A stretch of DNA of 64,000 nucleotides from an uncultured Candidatus Binatia bacterium (GCA_958296235.1 OY282457.1:2723338-2787337), one strand, 5' to 3'. Positions 42,284-51,216 are shown, counted from the first letter of the stretch. Translations and numbers: made by a program. The notes: a model not told the origin generated them from the letters alone.

Positions 42284-43159
42284 CTAGACCTGCCCAATAA
42301 CCGTGTCGCCAATCTCTGTGACGTAATCCGTAATTTCTGTCTCCGTGGCGCTGAGGGTGAACAGGGCGTCTCCTTTGGGCGGGAAGAGCAGAATCAAACG
42401 ATCCACGCCCAGGTCCGCATAACGTTTGGCTGTGTCGAGATCGATCCGCCCAACCGGCGTTACGCTGATTTCCAGTTTGCCTAAGCTGCCCGGGCGTTCA
42501 TTGTGCTCTCCGGCAGCCTTCAGACCGTCGAGGCATTTTTTGGTTCCGTCCACATCCAGGGCAAAGCCGTACCAGCCGTCTCCATGTGTTACGGAACGCT
42601 GGAACGCCTGGGGGGTCATGCCGCCAAACACGACCGGCGGACCGGGCTGCTGGACTGGCTTGGGAAATGCCTTGACGCTGCTAAAAGAGGCAAACTGTCC
42701 TTGGTAGGACGGGTCGTCCTGGCTCCAAATCGCTCGCATGGCATCAACGTAATCGAGCGTACGCGGTCCTTTATGACTGAACGGGGTTCCGAGGGCGTCA
42801 AACTCCGGCTTGAGATAGCCAATGCCGACGCCAAAGATCAGGCGTCCGCCAGAGAGTACATCCAGGCTGGCCATCTCTTTTGCCAGCACCAGCGGATTCC
42901 GTTGCGGCAGGATAATAATGCCGGTTCCCATGCGGATGGTTTGGGTCTGACCGGCCAGAAAGGCAAAGGCAATATTCGGGTCGAGCATGGGGTAGGTCGG
43001 GGGTAGAGGCGAAGGCGGCTCCTGCGGGTCCGGCAGTACAATGTGCTCGCCCGCCCAGACGGATTCAAACCCCGCGGCCTCGGCTGCCTGCGCCACCCGC
43101 GCTGATGCGTCCGGCGTACTGCACGGTCCCATATTGATGCCAAAAAGTCCGAGTTGCAT
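42284..43159 (-). CDS. LLM-class (probably F420-dependent) oxidoreductase, 2 of 4
   Basis: A 291-residue member of the luciferase-like class. FESVWAGEHIVLPDPQEPPS near 32, TIRMGTGIIILPQRNPLVLAKEMASLD near 75 (core LPQRNPLVLAKE), GRLIFGVGIGYLKPEFDALG, and PPVVFGGMTPQAFQRS near 175 place it in a common F420-linked subgroup. AAAAAGGAGGAAAG precedes ATG 43159. Cofactor and substrate are inferred only from the family. Confidence 0.89.
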   Translation of the reverse strand: MQLGLFGINMGPCSTPDASARVAQAAEAAGFESVWAGEHIVLPDPQEPPSPLPPTYPMLDPNIAFAFLAGQTQTIRMGTGIIILPQRNPLVLAKEMASLDVLSGGRLIFGVGIGYLKPEFDALGTPFSHKGPRTLDYVDAMRAIWSQDDPSYQGQFASFSSVKAFPKPVQQPGPPVVFGGMTPQAFQRSVTHGDGWYGFALDVDGTKKCLDGLKAAGEHNERPGSLGKLEISVTPVGRIDLDTAKRYADLGVDRLILLFPPKGDALFTLSATETEITDYVTEIGDTVIGQV

Positions 43160-43295
43160 ATCTTTCCTCCTTTTTTGTCAAGTGTAGAGAGACATACGCC
43201 GAAACGGCATATTTGAGAAGGTGGGCCAGCCGTGTGCTTCGTAAGATTCTCATAGTCCGTAGACTGATAGACACCAAAACATAATATTCGCGCTA

Positions 43296-43514
43296 ATGAA
43301 TAACGGCGACATTCTGACGCGATTCGGTAAACGTGTACGGAAACTGCGCAAGTCTCAGGGGTACTCGTAAGAGTCATTTGCGGCAGAATGCGGACTTGAC
43401 CGGACCTACCTGGGAGGAATAGAGCGCGGCGAGCGAAATGTCGCTTTACGGAACATCGGGGCGATAGCCAAGGCTCTCAGGATTTCCGTTTCCGAACTGA
43501 CACAGGGACTCTAA
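43296..43514 (+). pseudogene. XRE-family HTH regulator interrupted by an in-frame TAA
   Basis: The 72-codon frame reads as a complete XRE helix-turn-helix domain: RFGKRVRKLRKSQGYS, then TAA at 43368-43370, then [20 protein letters not shown] and [20 protein letters not shown] in the same frame. Functional relatives have Gln at the stop position (GYSQESFA), so a single C-to-T change of CAA explains it. No frameshift is present. Intact homologues often control restriction-modification or plasmid genes; the following gene is also truncated, so the whole cassette appears dead. Confidence 0.8.
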
Positions 43515-43523
43515 GAAAGCGGA

Positions 43524-43802
43524 ATGATGGTGGACTACGCTCAATTACGGGACGCCTATACTGCTGTCAAAAAAACATGCAAGGATGACTGGCGTTCAGA
43601 AGCCGTCAGTCAGGCCATTATCGATTTGGCCGCTACCTCCTTACAATTCCTGACCGCCGAGTGCGAACAAATAGCCCTGAACTCGCTGGTACCCGGCAAA
43701 AGATACTTCTCATTTTTGCGGAACAATACTGTCGCTCGTCCTGCGAACAGTGCCTTTCGAGTGATACTGCGCTCAGCCAACCTGTGTGGTCTCCGGCGCT
43801 AA
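43524..43802 (+). pseudogene. Truncated gene following the broken XRE regulator
   Basis: A 92-codon frame starting with DYAQLRDAYTAVKKTCKDDWRSEAV (short core VKKTCKDDWRSEA) that looks genuine for about the first 50-60 residues. After that the frame becomes Arg-rich, while another frame reads a Cys-containing stretch (AEQYCRSSCEQC). Its end overlaps the LLM gene on the other strand by 30 bp. I do not recognise the protein; the position 9 bp after the XRE relic suggests a formerly co-transcribed partner, now cut. Confidence 0.4.
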
Positions 43803-44657
43803 CACCTCAATCGCCCGCTCGTCCGGTACCATGCCACCCTTGGGGCTCAGCGGCATGATACACACATGTGATGCCCCGGCATCATAATAGGCAGCAATCC
43901 GCTCGCGAATCCTTGCCGCGTCTCCCCAGGCAATAACCGCGTCCACGAGTCGGTCACTGCCGCCGTTTGCCATGTCCGTGTCAGTAAAACCGACTTCTTT
44001 GAAGCGCTGGACGTAGTGATCGATTTGGAGATAGGTCTGCATATAACTGCGGGCTGCCGTGCGGGCTGTATCCGCGTCCGACTCCAGCATGACGCCCAAC
44101 TCGGCACATAGCCACGGTTCCGGTCCGAGTGCCTTTCGGATTGCCGTAATCTGCTCAATCACCGTGAAATAGGTATGTGTCCCCTGGGTCTGCGTTGCGG
44201 CCAGGGCAAGCATCTTGGGCATCATCCCGGCCAGCACCACAGGGGGGTCGTGTTGCGGGGCTGGCGCGGCGTAGGGTACGGCTTTCATCTTGGTCAGATA
44301 TGCGCGCGTGAAGCTGAGGGGCTTGCTATACGGAATGCCGCGCCGGGCGTTGCCCTGCGCATTACTCACGCCCAGGCCGAGCACAAAGCGGTCGCCGTAT
44401 AACTCGGCCAGCGTCCGGGCGGCGTTGGCAATCGCAACCGGCTCATACGCATAGGTCACCACAATGCCGGTGGCGATGACCAGCCGCTCGGTTCGGCTCA
44501 GCAAATACGAGGCAAACGAAAAGCTTTCGCGGCCCAGGGTCTCGGGAAACCACAGGGCGCTATAGCCGAGTTGTTCGACTTTACGGGCGAGCTGGCCGGT
44601 CTGTTCGCCCGTAAGACCGTCCAGAAAGGTAAAAACGCCGGGAGGCTGGAGGTTCAT
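43773..44657 (-). CDS. LLM-class (probably F420-dependent) oxidoreductase, 3 of 4
   Basis: A 294-residue luciferase-like oxidoreductase. EQLGYSALWFPETLGRESFS near 30, TERLVIATGIVVTYAYEPVA near 58, GDRFVLGLGVSNAQGNARRG near 88 and PPVVLAGMMPKMLALAA near 138 match the subgroup with a short C-terminal part. GCAGGAGC precedes ATG 44657. The 3' end extends over the relic gene on the opposite strand. Confidence 0.88.
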   Translation of the reverse strand: MNLQPPGVFTFLDGLTGEQTGQLARKVEQLGYSALWFPETLGRESFSFASYLLSRTERLVIATGIVVTYAYEPVAIANAARTLAELYGDRFVLGLGVSNAQGNARRGIPYSKPLSFTRAYLTKMKAVPYAAPAPQHDPPVVLAGMMPKMLALAATQTQGTHTYFTVIEQITAIRKALGPEPWLCAELGVMLESDADTARTAARSYMQTYLQIDHYVQRFKEVGFTDTDMANGGSDRLVDAVIAWGDAARIRERIAAYYDAGASHVCIMPLSPKGGMVPDERAIEVLAPETTQVG

Positions 44658-44742
44658 ACTTGCTCCTGCGGACTAGCGAAAGGCGGATAAACCACGTTAC
44701 TCATTCATGAGCTTGTTTGATATTCAATCCCCAACCGTCCGT

Positions 44743-45219
44743 TCAGTCTTTTGGCTGTCCTTGAGTCTCTTGCTGCATTACGTTGGCTATTAGATCCCTA
44801 TCTAGTCGCAGAGCTTGAGCATAAGGTATTTCGCCGAAGATATTCTGTATATTCGGGTCAGCGCCATGCTGGAGTAGAGATAAGATTATTTTGTGTGTTC
44901 CGGAACGTTCCCTGCGAGAAACTACATGATGGAGTGAGATGCAACCATACTTATCTCTTATATTTGGATCAGCCCCAGCCTCAAGCAAGATATCAACTGA
45001 TGCAGGACTCCCAGACATGATCGCTTGATGAAGAGGAGTTCTACCCGATCTATCCTTTGCGTTTGGACTTTTGCCAGACATTAGGAGAGATAGCATTGTT
45101 TCAATCTCGTCGTGGCAGGCAGCTAAATGAAGTGCGGTCGCACCTGAGCGTTTTACCCAAAGAACGTACAGTATTACTCCAATAATCAGTATGGTCCCAA
45201 TGAGTATGAATGTTGTCAT
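44743..45219 (-). CDS. Membrane-anchored ankyrin-repeat protein
   Basis: A 158-residue protein with an N-terminal membrane segment (FILIGTILIIGVILYVLWV) and three to four ankyrin repeats: ATALHLAACHDEIETMLSLL, GRTPLHQAIMSGSPASVDIL and CISLHHVVSRRERSGTHKII, followed by a partial one. The repeats would bind a partner protein on whichever side of the membrane they face. The gene is AT-richer than the LLM genes on both sides, suggesting separate acquisition. Confidence 0.85.
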   Translation of the reverse strand: MTTFILIGTILIIGVILYVLWVKRSGATALHLAACHDEIETMLSLLMSGKSPNAKDRSGRTPLHQAIMSGSPASVDILLEAGADPNIRDKYGCISLHHVVSRRERSGTHKIILSLLQHGADPNIQNIFGEIPYAQALRLDRDLIANVMQQETQGQPKD

Positions 45220-45262
45220 AATGGAATTGTACTAGGCATACTTGATTCCTACACCGCATGGA

Positions 45263-46288
45263 CTAGCGAAAGGCCGGAATAACCTTGCTGGTAAACAGCT
45301 CCAGATGGGGTTGAATCCAGCTTGCCGGCAGACCCGGCGGCAGCGTCCACGAATAATAATGCGTTAGCGGAGTCTCCAGGGCATAGTCACGGATCATCTG
45401 AATGCAGGTATCCACATCTACCACCTGAAACAGTCCCGATTCACGTAATGCGGCGGTATCCGGCACCTTTGGAAACAGGGGCATGCCGGCCTTTTCCGAC
45501 CACTCGGCATAGGCATTAACCTGATAGCGGACGTGTTCAGCGGCTTCGTGCCAGGTCTTGTCTGGGTCTTCGGACGGAATCAGCCAAAAATAGCCACCCG
45601 CGAGGCGAATATCCGTTGTGGATTTCCCGACTTTTTCCAAGGCGGTCACATAGCGTTCATACGCCTCTTTCAGCGGGCCGACGCCGATATAGCCGTCGCC
45701 ATACTTTGCCGCCCGCCGGAGTGCCTGCGGGGTGAAGCCGCCGACCCAAATCGGTGGCCGGGGTTGCTGAATCGGCTCCGGGGTGAGTTTGGCTTTGGTC
45801 ACCGTGTAGTATTTGCCCTCAAACGTCAGGGTCTCGCCCTCCCACAGGCGACGAATGATTTCGAGGCCCTCATTCGTGCGGGCGCCGCGCTCTTTGCTCG
45901 AAACAGCGAAGCTCTCAAACTCCTCGACTTTATACCCAACGCCCACCCCTAGCTCGAACCGGCCGCCTGAAATCACGTCCACCGTAGCGGCATCTTCAGC
46001 CAGCCGGACCGGGTTGTGAAAAGGCAGGAGCACCACGCTCGTCCCGATATGGATTTTCCTGGTCCGGGAGGCAATCGCGGCGGCAATCGGCATCAGCGCG
46101 GGAGAATAGCCATCCTCGATAAAATGGTGCTCGGACAGCCAGATATCGTCAAAGCCGTTCTGCTCTCCCCATACAATCTGATCGATGATTTCGTTGTAGA
46201 GCTGGTCATAGGGACGCTTCCAGGCCGGCGGGTTGCGAAAGTCATACCACATGCCAAAGCGAATTTTCGGATTTCCATTCTCACTCAT
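45263..46288 (-). CDS. LLM-class oxidoreductase, 4 of 4
   Basis: A 341-residue luciferase-like oxidoreductase. IRFGMWYDFRNPPAWKRPYD near 10, NGFDDIWLSEHHFIEDGYSPA near 40, KIHIGTSVVLLPFHNPVRLAEDAA near 72 (core LLPFHNPVRLAEDAA), and GGRFELGVGVGYKVEEFESF near 105 are typical. This is a longer subgroup than the other three, and could be flavin- or F420-dependent. AAAGGAGGAC precedes ATG 46288. Confidence 0.88.
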   Translation of the reverse strand: MSENGNPKIRFGMWYDFRNPPAWKRPYDQLYNEIIDQIVWGEQNGFDDIWLSEHHFIEDGYSPALMPIAAAIASRTRKIHIGTSVVLLPFHNPVRLAEDAATVDVISGGRFELGVGVGYKVEEFESFAVSSKERGARTNEGLEIIRRLWEGETLTFEGKYYTVTKAKLTPEPIQQPRPPIWVGGFTPQALRRAAKYGDGYIGVGPLKEAYERYVTALEKVGKSTTDIRLAGGYFWLIPSEDPDKTWHEAAEHVRYQVNAYAEWSEKAGMPLFPKVPDTAALRESGLFQVVDVDTCIQMIRDYALETPLTHYYSWTLPPGLPASWIQPHLELFTSKVIPAFR

Positions 46289-46522
46289 CGGACTGTCCTC
46301 CTTTACAATCGCTCGCGTATCTTATGGTCTCAGTGTGAAAATGGAAAGCGGAGGCTGCCACCATCGCTTCGTCCGATTCGTCAGCTGGTGCCTCTTTGCT
46401 CCAGAGCATCCTGGGTCTTCCCGCCTGGTTGACGGGTCGCAGGGTTCTCTGTATAGCGAACGGGTTTCGCACGAGAAGAGTATGGGAGAGAATAGCGTCT
46501 CTCCCCTTGGGAAAGGTATTGC

Positions 46523-47947
46523 ATGACGGATCAGATTGGCTCTGAAACAAACCCCCTCCGCGTCGCTATTTTCGGCTCGGGCCCGGCTGGATTCTACGCG
46601 GTTGGCGAACTGCTCCGGCAAAAGGATATTGCCACTCGGGTTGACCTGTTTGACCGCCTGCCGACTCCCTATGGGCTGGTCCGGGGCGGCGTGGCGCCGG
46701 ATCATCAAAAAATTAAAGCGGTCATTCGACAATACGAGAAATTTGCCAGTCGGCCCGGCTTTCGCTTTTTTGGAAACGTGACGTTCGGTGAAGATATCCG
46801 GCTGGCCGACACCCTGGCCCACTACCATCAAGTTCTGTTTTCAACCGGAGCGGAATCCGACCGGCAGCTCGGTATTCCGGGGGAAGACTTGGCCGGCAGC
46901 GACCCGGCGACGATCTTTGTCGGCTGGTATAACGGGCATCCTGATTACCGCGATCTCAACTACGATCTGAGCAATGTTGAACGCGTCGCCGTAATCGGAA
47001 ACGGGAATGTGGCCATGGATGTCGCCCGTATTCTGGCCCGCTCTATTGAAGAACTCTCAAAAACGGATATTGCCGACTATGCGCTCGAAGCGCTCAAGAA
47101 AAGTGCGGTCAAGGAGATCTATCTGCTGGGCCGACGGGGGCCGGCGCAAGCCGCTTTTACCAATCCCGAGATTCGTGAACTGACTGAAATGCCGATTACT
47201 GACTTGGTCGTTGAGCCGAAAGACCTCGAACTTGATGAGGCGAATGCCGAGTTCCTCGCGCAGGCTACAGAGCCGGTGCATCAGCGGAATATGGATATCC
47301 TGACGGCGCAGATTCCCAAGGGCGAGGGAAGGGCTCCAAGGAAGATTCGGGCGCGCTTTTTTGTTTCTCCGGTCGAACTCTACGGGACCGATCATGTGGA
47401 GGGCATGAAACTTGAAAAAAACCGTCTGGTCAAGGATGAGAGTGGCACCCTGCGCGCGCGTGGAACTGGAGAATACGAGGAGCTGCCGAATATTCAGATG
47501 GTCTTCCGCTCCATTGGGTATAAAGGCCATCCGTTGAAAGACGTCCCGTTTGACGAGCGCGCTGGGATTATTCCGAATCACACCGGCCGGGTCATCGACC
47601 CGGAAACACAGGCGCCTGTTGAGCGGCTGTATGTTGCCGGCTGGATCAAGCGTGGTCCGTCTGGAGTGGTGGGGACGAATAAGCCGGACGCGATTGAAAC
47701 CGTCGGGCTCATGCTGGAAGACCTGCAACAGGGGAAAGCGCCCAATACTATCCACGCCAGCGAAGACGCCATTGCTGCTCTACTGGCGGAGAAGGGTGTC
47801 CGCTACGTCTCTTTTGCTGACTGGAAATATCTGGATCAGATAGAAGTCGAGAACGGGAAAAAAGTGGGCAAGCCGCGCGAGAAGATGACGACCGTTGCGG
47901 AGATGCTGGCCGCACTCGAGACCCGTCATTTGCAAGCTGCTGAATAA
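46523..47947 (+). CDS. fprA: Ferredoxin-NADP reductase, adrenodoxin reductase/FprA type
   Basis: A 474-residue FAD protein that would pass electrons between NADPH and a ferredoxin. FAD binding: VAIFGSGPAGFYAVGELL near 14; then PTPYGLVRGGVAPDHQKIK near 46; NADP binding: VAVIGNGNVAMDVARIL near 155; and the C-terminal FAD site LYVAGWIKRGPSGVVGTNKPDA near 372. All core motifs of the mitochondrial/mycobacterial FprA group are present. No ferredoxin gene lies within the window. The next gene, a quinone reductase, begins 31 bp later and may be co-transcribed. Confidence 0.93.
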   Translation: MTDQIGSETNPLRVAIFGSGPAGFYAVGELLRQKDIATRVDLFDRLPTPYGLVRGGVAPDHQKIKAVIRQYEKFASRPGFRFFGNVTFGEDIRLADTLAHYHQVLFSTGAESDRQLGIPGEDLAGSDPATIFVGWYNGHPDYRDLNYDLSNVERVAVIGNGNVAMDVARILARSIEELSKTDIADYALEALKKSAVKEIYLLGRRGPAQAAFTNPEIRELTEMPITDLVVEPKDLELDEANAEFLAQATEPVHQRNMDILTAQIPKGEGRAPRKIRARFFVSPVELYGTDHVEGMKLEKNRLVKDESGTLRARGTGEYEELPNIQMVFRSIGYKGHPLKDVPFDERAGIIPNHTGRVIDPETQAPVERLYVAGWIKRGPSGVVGTNKPDAIETVGLMLEDLQQGKAPNTIHASEDAIAALLAEKGVRYVSFADWKYLDQIEVENGKKVGKPREKMTTVAEMLAALETRHLQAAE

Positions 47948-47978
47948 TGGCGAACTGCCGTGGAAGTGAGTACACGCT

Positions 47979-48956
47979 ATGAAAGCTATTCGGGTACACA
48001 AATTTGGTGAACCGGAGGTATTGCAGCTCGAAGAAGTCGCGGACCTGACCCCTGGGGCGGGGCAAGTCGTGGTGCGCATGCACGCGGTCGGCGTCAATCC
48101 GGTTGAGACCTATATTCGGTCCGGCATCTATCCCAAACCGCCTACCCCGTTCACGCCTGGTTCGGACGGGGCCGGCGTAATCGAGGCTGTGGGCGAGGGC
48201 GTAGACCGGGTCGCTGTGGGCGACCGGGTGTATCTGGCCGGTTCTCTCAGCGGCACGTATGCCGAACAGGCGTTATGCAAACAGGAGCAGGTGCATCCGC
48301 TGGGCGAGCCGGCGTCATTCGCCCAAGGAGCCGCGGTGTTTGTGCCTTATGGAACTGCCTATCAGGCGCTCTTTCACTGCGGTCATGCCGCACTTGGCGA
48401 AACGCTTTTTGTACATGGGGCCAGTGGTGGGGTAGGCATCGCCGGGGTACAGCTCGGTCGGGCCGCCGGCATGACGGTGATTGGAACTGCCAGCACGGAA
48501 CGCGGCCGCCAGCTCGTGTCCGAACAAGGCGCGCGGCACGTTCTCGATCATAGTGCCGCGTCGTATCTGGAAGAAGTAAAAACCCTCACGGACGGGCGGG
48601 GCGTTGATATTATTTTGGAGATGCTGGCCAACGTGAATCTCGCCAAGGACATAGACCTCCTCGCCATGCGTGGGCGCGTGGTTGTCATTGGCAATCGGGG
48701 CGAGAAGAATCAAGGCGCAATCGAGATCAATCCACGTGCGGCCATGATGCGGGACGCCTCCATCATTGGCATGACCTTACGCAACGCCACGCCGCAGGAT
48801 CATGTCCGCATTCACTCGGCCCTTGTTGCCGGCCTGGAAAACGGCACGCTCCGGCCCGTGATCGGACAGGAACTCCCTCTGGCCGAAGCCGCCCAAGCCC
48901 ACCGCGCCGTAAGCGGGACAGGCAAAGCCTACGGCAAGGTGGTGCTGATACCGTAG
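47979..48956 (+). CDS. NADPH:quinone reductase-like MDR oxidoreductase
   Basis: A 325-residue zinc-free MDR protein of the zeta-crystallin type. GVNPVETYIRSGIYP near 40 is the signature, AVGEGVDRVAVGDRVYL follows, and NADPH binding is at FVHGASGGVGIAGVQLGRAAG near 145. It probably reduces quinones or enones in the cytoplasm. AGTGAG precedes ATG 47979. Same strand as the FprA-like gene. Confidence 0.92.
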   Translation: MKAIRVHKFGEPEVLQLEEVADLTPGAGQVVVRMHAVGVNPVETYIRSGIYPKPPTPFTPGSDGAGVIEAVGEGVDRVAVGDRVYLAGSLSGTYAEQALCKQEQVHPLGEPASFAQGAAVFVPYGTAYQALFHCGHAALGETLFVHGASGGVGIAGVQLGRAAGMTVIGTASTERGRQLVSEQGARHVLDHSAASYLEEVKTLTDGRGVDIILEMLANVNLAKDIDLLAMRGRVVVIGNRGEKNQGAIEINPRAAMMRDASIIGMTLRNATPQDHVRIHSALVAGLENGTLRPVIGQELPLAEAAQAHRAVSGTGKAYGKVVLIP

Positions 48957-49042
48957 TCTGCGCCTCATCCTTACCTATCCGTCGCATCACTATTGGGCTG
49001 CCGGCAGCCGAAACAGGGCTTTTCAGGGACAGCTGTATAGGC

Positions 49043-49082
49043 TTGTGACACACCGGAATTGCTATATACTCTATGTATATAG
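49043..49082 (+). promoter_or_regulatory. Promoter and operator of the orphan vapB
   Basis: TTGTGA (49043-49048), 16 bp, then TATACT (49065-49070). The -10 box lies within a perfect inverted repeat, CTATATAC-TCTAT-GTATATAG (49062-49082), the expected form of an autorepressor site for an AbrB-fold antitoxin. Confidence 0.6.
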
Positions 49083-49100
49083 TTCAGGGAGGTGCGCTCA

Positions 49101-49307
49101 ATGCCTACGGGTTCCGTATTCGTTAATAACCGTACCCAGGCGGTCCGGTTACCCGCCGATACCCGTTTTCCAGACGAAGTGAAACAGGTCAACGTTCGCG
49201 TTGTCGGGAAGGATAGGGTGTTATCTCCTGTGGATAGCTTATGGGACAGCTTCTTTTGCTCTGAAGAACGTGTGAGCGATGATTTTCTGGAAGAACGGGC
49301 TTCTTGA
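49101..49307 (+). CDS. vapB: VapB-type antitoxin without toxin
   Basis: A 68-residue AbrB/MazE-fold antitoxin. The N-terminal SVFVNNRTQAVRLPAD is the swapped-hairpin DNA-binding motif, and WDSFF...VSDDFLEER is the toxin-neutralising tail of the VapB group. AGGGAGG lies 6 bp before ATG 49101. A vapC gene normally follows at once, but the next 20 bp run into the end of a nuclease gene on the other strand. It is an orphan, possibly kept to neutralise another VapC or as a relic. Confidence 0.85.
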   Translation: MPTGSVFVNNRTQAVRLPADTRFPDEVKQVNVRVVGKDRVLSPVDSLWDSFFCSEERVSDDFLEERAS

Positions 49308-49329
49308 GACACTACCGGCGATTGCCACA

Positions 49330-49767
49330 TTAATCATTCTCCCCACACCAATCTGGACGCTCCCCCTTTCCCATGTAAGGTCGTCCATGTCCTGATTCGA
49401 TCAGCGCCGTCGCCAAGTCTCGTCCGTCAAACACCACATCGGCGATCAACCTGAAGTATTTGCCACGCTCAATAGCGCGCAACTCAATGTTTTGCGCGGT
49501 CCAGAGCAGGCGTGCGGTAAACGACCGCGCCTTGCGCGCCAGCATTTTTTCCTGCTCGCACTTGCCGCGTATCTCAGGCGAATCAACGCCTCTGACACGC
49601 ACCCGTATGTTCTCCGCAACAATGGGCGACCAGTCTACGATATCCGCCCGGAACGTGTCGCCGTCAATCACGGCGATGAGGGTATGCACCTGGGCCGTGC
49701 CGTAATCCTGGGCCCCAACCGGACATACGGCCAACAACGTGATGAGCACAATCAGTGCAGTCTTCAT
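49330..49767 (-). CDS. Secreted thermonuclease-like (SNase) protein
   Basis: A 145-residue protein with a signal peptide (MKTALIVLITLLAVCPVGA, cut before QDYG) and a staphylococcal-nuclease fold. Calcium and catalytic residues are present: Asp35 and Asp37 in VIDGDTF, Arg57, Asp62 and Glu65 in RVRGVDSPE, and Arg106 in KYFRLIADV. It is therefore likely an active exported nuclease. ATG 49767 is chosen from the signal peptide; the frame is open upstream. It is 87 bp beyond pmoB on the same strand, but a functional link to the monooxygenase is not implied. Confidence 0.88.
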   Translation of the reverse strand: MKTALIVLITLLAVCPVGAQDYGTAQVHTLIAVIDGDTFRADIVDWSPIVAENIRVRVRGVDSPEIRGKCEQEKMLARKARSFTARLLWTAQNIELRAIERGKYFRLIADVVFDGRDLATALIESGHGRPYMGKGERPDWCGEND

Positions 49768-49854
49768 GCTGGCTCGCTGTTTTTGACTGCGTTGGTCATG
49801 AATCGACCGGGAGCAGAGTGGTGGGTCGTTCAAGAGGGGACTGAGAGAGGGGCC

Positions 49855-51141
49855 TTACTTGCCCACCCCACTGAAATCAATCTGGATATTGGAATAGACC
49901 TCGTTCAGGCTGGAGATATGCTCCCAGGGGACGCCTAAGCCTTCGCGGCTGTTCCCCATCATGATGGGTTGCAGGTCTTCTACAGCAAGGGGCTGAGCGT
50001 CGGTGAAAACGAGCACGCCGGCCGCGGTAATCTGGGGCTGGTCGAACTCGATAAACCGATCGGTTTCCCAGACGGCATCCTGCATCGTCAGCGTCAGCAT
50101 CTTTGTTTCGCCCGGTTGGAGGAGTCCATCGGGCTCCACCCGCATCACCGGAATCTCGCCTTGCGCATCTGGGTAGAGGTCTTGCGTGGCAGGATTGATG
50201 AAAGACAGATAACTGGTTGTGAACTTGCGTAAGACCACCGCTTGATCCGAGGTGTTGGCGGCTTCAACCTGCATGCTCAGGGCGCGCTCGGTGGTATTAT
50301 AGCGCAACTCTTTGACCTCGGTCTGGACAGCCCTCGGGACTGGGAGGCCGGACAGGTCCCACATTCTGGCGGCTTGGTGGGGAATGATCGGCGGGCGACC
50401 CGAGTTCGTGACCAATAACCCCCCGACAACCAGGACAACCAAGACTACGCCGAAAACAAGAGACGTTCGACGATCAGCGGGCGTGATTTGTTCTTCATCA
50501 ACCCCGTGAACCAGCAGGGCGTAACGGACGAGCAGCGGCCGTCTGGCCCAATAGCCCAGCCAGGCCAGCCCGAGAATCCCAAACGCGATATGCCAGCCGA
50601 CAACCCGCCCAAACCCATAATGCTCCAGGTCTATGGTCTCGCCAGTTGCCGGAATCTGTACGGTATAGGACGGTGGGCCGTCGCCCGGCACAACAGTGAC
50701 CCACTTGGCCGGGCCCACCAGCCCGCCCGTACCGGACAGATTGACCAGCGGGTGGACATGATACCGGCCCGACTCTCGCGCCTGGAGAATCATCTTGAAA
50801 TCGTAGCTCTCTCCTAACTCAATATTAAACGCGTTCTGGATAAAGCGGTCATTCACCCAGCGTTCGCGCACGGCGAGTTTCGGGCCCGGAACCAGGACGC
50901 CAACCCACGCCAACTCCGGCGTGGTCAGCATGCGCGGCCAGGAGTTCATCACTCTGAACTTGCCGGTGACGGTCATGGTTTCGTTGACAGCGAGCCGCTC
51001 GTGCGAGAACTCGACATTGAAGAACGAGACCCCGCGCATGCGGACAAACGGTTCGAGGTTGTGCTCGCCATGCGCCTGGACAACCGGCGTGGAGATAAAC
51101 GAAACCGCAACGAGGCTGAGGGCCAGAATGATGGGGATCAT
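49855..51141 (-). CDS. pmoB: Copper membrane monooxygenase subunit B (PmoB/AmoB)
   Basis: A 428-residue periplasmic-domain subunit of a CuMMO, the family oxidising methane, ammonia or short alkanes. After signal-peptide cleavage (VVQA before His24) the mature chain begins HGEHNLEPFVRMRG, leaving an N-terminal His as copper ligand; His128 and His130 in GRYHVHP complete the CuB site. Two membrane segments follow (VVGWHIAFGILGLAWLGYW near 195 and VFGVVLVVLVVGGLLVT near 245), then a second cupredoxin domain. Length matches methanotroph PmoB (about 415). ATG 51141 has GGGGGG upstream; the frame is open further up through a repeat element. Third gene of pmoC-pmoA-pmoB, separated from pmoA by 285 bp. 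Confidence 0.95.
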   Translation of the reverse strand: MIPIILALSLVAVSFISTPVVQAHGEHNLEPFVRMRGVSFFNVEFSHERLAVNETMTVTGKFRVMNSWPRMLTTPELAWVGVLVPGPKLAVRERWVNDRFIQNAFNIELGESYDFKMILQARESGRYHVHPLVNLSGTGGLVGPAKWVTVVPGDGPPSYTVQIPATGETIDLEHYGFGRVVGWHIAFGILGLAWLGYWARRPLLVRYALLVHGVDEEQITPADRRTSLVFGVVLVVLVVGGLLVTNSGRPPIIPHQAARMWDLSGLPVPRAVQTEVKELRYNTTERALSMQVEAANTSDQAVVLRKFTTSYLSFINPATQDLYPDAQGEIPVMRVEPDGLLQPGETKMLTLTMQDAVWETDRFIEFDQPQITAAGVLVFTDAQPLAVEDLQPIMMGNSREGLGVPWEHISSLNEVYSNIQIDFSGVGK

Positions 51142-51216
51142 AATACCCCCCAGCCTGACCTTCCCCCTCCAACGTGTGATGCAAATTAAGTTGTTCAGCG
51201 GCCCAGGGCGCTTTTC

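Noticed and set aside
43368..43370. Recoded stop codon in the XRE gene
   Set aside because: No recoding signal, and TAA ends many other genes in the window; a nonsense mutation is simpler.
49308..49330. Hidden vapC after the orphan vapB
   Set aside because: Only about 20 bp separate it from the convergent nuclease gene, and no PIN motif is seen in any frame there.
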